In this document: one piece after another, positions 62,621 to 64,000 of the stretch
Layout of the letters: each line of letters begins with the position of its first letter
How positions within the stretch are numbered: position 1 is the stretch's first letter
NCBI RefSeq assembly: GCF_020443565.1
Contig: NZ_JAIZZN010000016.1
Location: forward strand, 23,838 to 87,837
Reading direction: 5' to 3'
Length of the DNA: 64,000 nt
From: Clostridium sp. CS001
GTDB taxonomy: Bacteria > Bacillota > Clostridia > Clostridiales > Clostridiaceae
The notes under the pieces: generated by a model
The model's database searches: none
The model's input: the letters and a program-made list of their open reading frames with translations, nothing else
What the model was told of the DNA's origin: nothing
Program-made: the position numbers and the translations under genes

Positions 62621-63619
62621 TTACCTAGGTATAAAGCCTATCTTCTTTTGCATTTTTCTTAATGTCTTATTAGCAACAAAATTAGCTTTCTCTGCACCCT
62701 TCTTGTAAATTTCTTCTAAATAAGCCTTGTTACCTGTATATTCCTTAATCTTTATCTGTATAGGTTCAAGTTCCGCAACGATTGCTTCTGCTACATCTTT
62801 TTTAAATTGAGCATAGCCTAATCCTTCATATTTTGTTTCAATTTCTTGTATAGACATTCCCGTTAAGGTCATTAGTATGGTCATTAAATTCTTAACACCT
62901 AATTGCTCATCATTATACTTAACTATTCCTAAACTATCTGTAACTGCTCTATTTACTTTCTTTCTTATAACTTCTGGTGGATCCATAATTAAAATACTTC
63001 CATTTAGATTTTCTTCTGATTTAGACATCTTCTTTGTTGGGTCTTGTAAATCCATTATCTTAGCCCCTAGCTTAGGTATATAAGGGTCTGGTATTACAAA
63101 GGTGTCACTATACATTCTATTGAATCTTTCCCCTATATCCCTAGAGAGTTCAAGATGTTGAAGTTGATCTTTTCCTACAGGCACTAAATCAGTTTGATAT
63201 AATAAAATATCTGCTGCCATAAGAACAGGGTAGTTAAATAATCCTACTCCTATACTTTCACCATTCTTTTTAGATTTATCTTTATACTGAGTCATTCTGC
63301 TTAATTCACCCATATAAGTGGAACAAGTTAAAAGCCAAGAAGCTTCACTATGCGCGCTGACATGTGATTGAATAAACATTGTGTTTTTTTCAGGATCAAT
63401 TCCCGACGCCAAATAAATAGCTAACACTTCTAAAGTTTTTTTTCTCAAATCCTTTGGTTCTTGCTTCATTGTAATTGCATGTAAATCTACCACACAAAAA
63501 TAGCATTCATATTCCTCTTGTAACTTAACCCAGTTTTTTATTGCTCCTAAATAATTTCCAAGAGTTAAGTCACCTGAGGGTTGAATTCCACTAAATATTA
63601 CTTTTTTATCGCCTTCCAA
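62621..63619 (-). CDS. trpS: Tryptophanyl-tRNA synthetase
   Basis: 332 residues. HIGH-type FSGIQPSGDLTLGNYLGAI, tryptophan pocket ELSRDIGERFNRMYSD and the KMSKS motif PTKKMSKSEENL. Complete. The start could be TTG at 63617-63619 (eight bases behind AGGAG, chosen) or the ATG at 63626-63628, which abuts that site. No T-box precedes it in the window, in contrast to leuS and tyrS. Repeat R1d lies three bases behind its stop. Confidence 0.94.
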   Translation of the reverse strand: MEGDKKVIFSGIQPSGDLTLGNYLGAIKNWVKLQEEYECYFCVVDLHAITMKQEPKDLRKKTLEVLAIYLASGIDPEKNTMFIQSHVSAHSEASWLLTCSTYMGELSRMTQYKDKSKKNGESIGVGLFNYPVLMAADILLYQTDLVPVGKDQLQHLELSRDIGERFNRMYSDTFVIPDPYIPKLGAKIMDLQDPTKKMSKSEENLNGSILIMDPPEVIRKKVNRAVTDSLGIVKYNDEQLGVKNLMTILMTLTGMSIQEIETKYEGLGYAQFKKDVAEAIVAELEPIQIKIKEYTGNKAYLEEIYKKGAEKANFVANKTLRKMQKKIGFIPR

Positions 63620-63692
63620 AATAATCATCTCCTAAAATATAATAATTGAAAAAAAATCATATATTGCTACGAATGCTAATTCACGTCGTTAA

Positions 63693-63801
63693 GTAATTCT
63701 AAAATTAATTATATCTACATCTGCTAAAAAACACAAACTCGCTTACACTCAAACATGTGTTTTTCTTTACGCATCTATAAATATAATTAATTAAGAATTA
63801 C
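63693..63801. repeat. 109-bp palindromic element (R3)
   Basis: GTAATTCTAAAATTAATTATAT and ATATAATTAATTAAGAATTAC are near-perfect inverted ends; inside, AAAAACACA pairs with TGTGTTTTT around a 20-base loop. MITE-like or structured RNA. No coding potential. Confidence 0.6.
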
Positions 63802-63889
63802 TAAAACTTGTTCAAATGCTTTCTGATCAATATATGATTTTTTCAATGTGCTAACGGTGCTAAAGGTAGGAAATTTTTCAAATTTCCAA

Positions 63890-64000
63890 AATCGAGTAGG
63901 AGCTGAATAATTAATTTATTCAGCGACCTCTCACACCACCAAGCATACCGTTCGGTACTTGGCGGTTCAATAAGATTTACCTAATCATAAATATTTTTCA
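63890..64000 (-). mobile_element. 3' end of a group II intron (domains V and VI; partial)
   Basis: Read on the minus strand: domain V-like ACCGCCAAGTACC-GAAC-GGTATGCTTGGTGGT (about 63931-63965) and then GTGTGAGAGG, typical of bacterial group II introns. Next is a domain VI hairpin CGCTGAATAAATT/AATTATTCAG (63901-63925), ending CTCCTACTCGATT at about 63890, the usual 3' splice end. The rest of the intron, including any reverse transcriptase, would lie to the right of the window. Confidence 0.8.

Overview
The window is AT-rich, strongly Shine-Dalgarno-driven DNA from an anaerobic, endospore-forming, amino-acid-fermenting clostridium, most likely Clostridium sensu stricto. The evidence is a selenocysteine-dependent glycine reductase operon, a divergently arranged gerK-type spore germinant receptor, a spore cortex-lytic enzyme, T-box leaders before leuS and tyrS, and a class II fructose-bisphosphate aldolase. 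No rRNA, tRNA, CRISPR array or intact transposase gene was found.

Layout. 1-7350: glycine reductase operon on the minus strand, read grdX-trxB-trxA-grdE-grdA-grdB-grdC and continuing off the left edge. A tandem glycine riboswitch and a transcription terminator precede it. grdA and grdB each carry one in-frame UGA read as selenocysteine. grdX, grdE and grdB appear to start with TTG. 7570-12520: DegV, TrmL, a MutS-like ATPase, small membrane proteins and a HAD phosphatase. 12600-18700: MoxR/DUF58/transglutaminase operon and a VanW protein. 18900-24650: an M42 peptidase, an ECF sigma factor with its probable anti-sigma partner, SleB, and a membrane-less MgtE-like protein. 24800-32300: YgiQ radical SAM protein, lipid kinase, CBS protein, phosphatidylserine synthase, a Ca2+/H+ antiporter and two-subunit L-serine dehydratase. 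32500-38800: pentapeptide-repeat protein, TGS-uridine kinase, DUF421/DUF4363 pair, fba and an NdpA-like protein. 39200-41300: DUF5685 / J-domain / membrane-protein cluster. 41300-51000: leuS and tyrS with T-boxes, a small (p)ppGpp synthetase, DUF2225, a phosphoesterase and an orphan FliK-like/FlhB-like pair. 51200-57500: P-loop ATPase, AlbA-type regulator, gerKA-gerKC and divergent gerKB, and an ECF-transporter S component. 57600-63630: a tiny membrane protein, prfC, cysteine hydrolase, lipoprotein, AraC-GyrI regulator and trpS. 63890-64000: the 3' end (domains V-VI) of a group II intron on the minus strand.

How it works together. L-serine dehydratase, thioredoxin/thioredoxin reductase and glycine reductase fit Stickland-type amino acid fermentation. 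The riboswitch would switch on glycine reductase when glycine is present, because its second P1 helix uses the same bases as the terminator stem.

The least explained material is non-coding. Two families of short interspersed structured repeats are present. Family R1 abuts the stop codons of three minus-strand genes. Family R2 has at least six copies, three of them crowded in front of the DUF5685 cluster. Both show different sequences in different copies that still pair within each copy, which suggests structured RNA or palindromic mobile elements. The DUF5685 / Cys-tailed J-protein / membrane-protein cluster is the best protein-level candidate for an undescribed system, because DUF5685 carries two aspartate-rich motifs resembling those of class I isoprenoid synthases.
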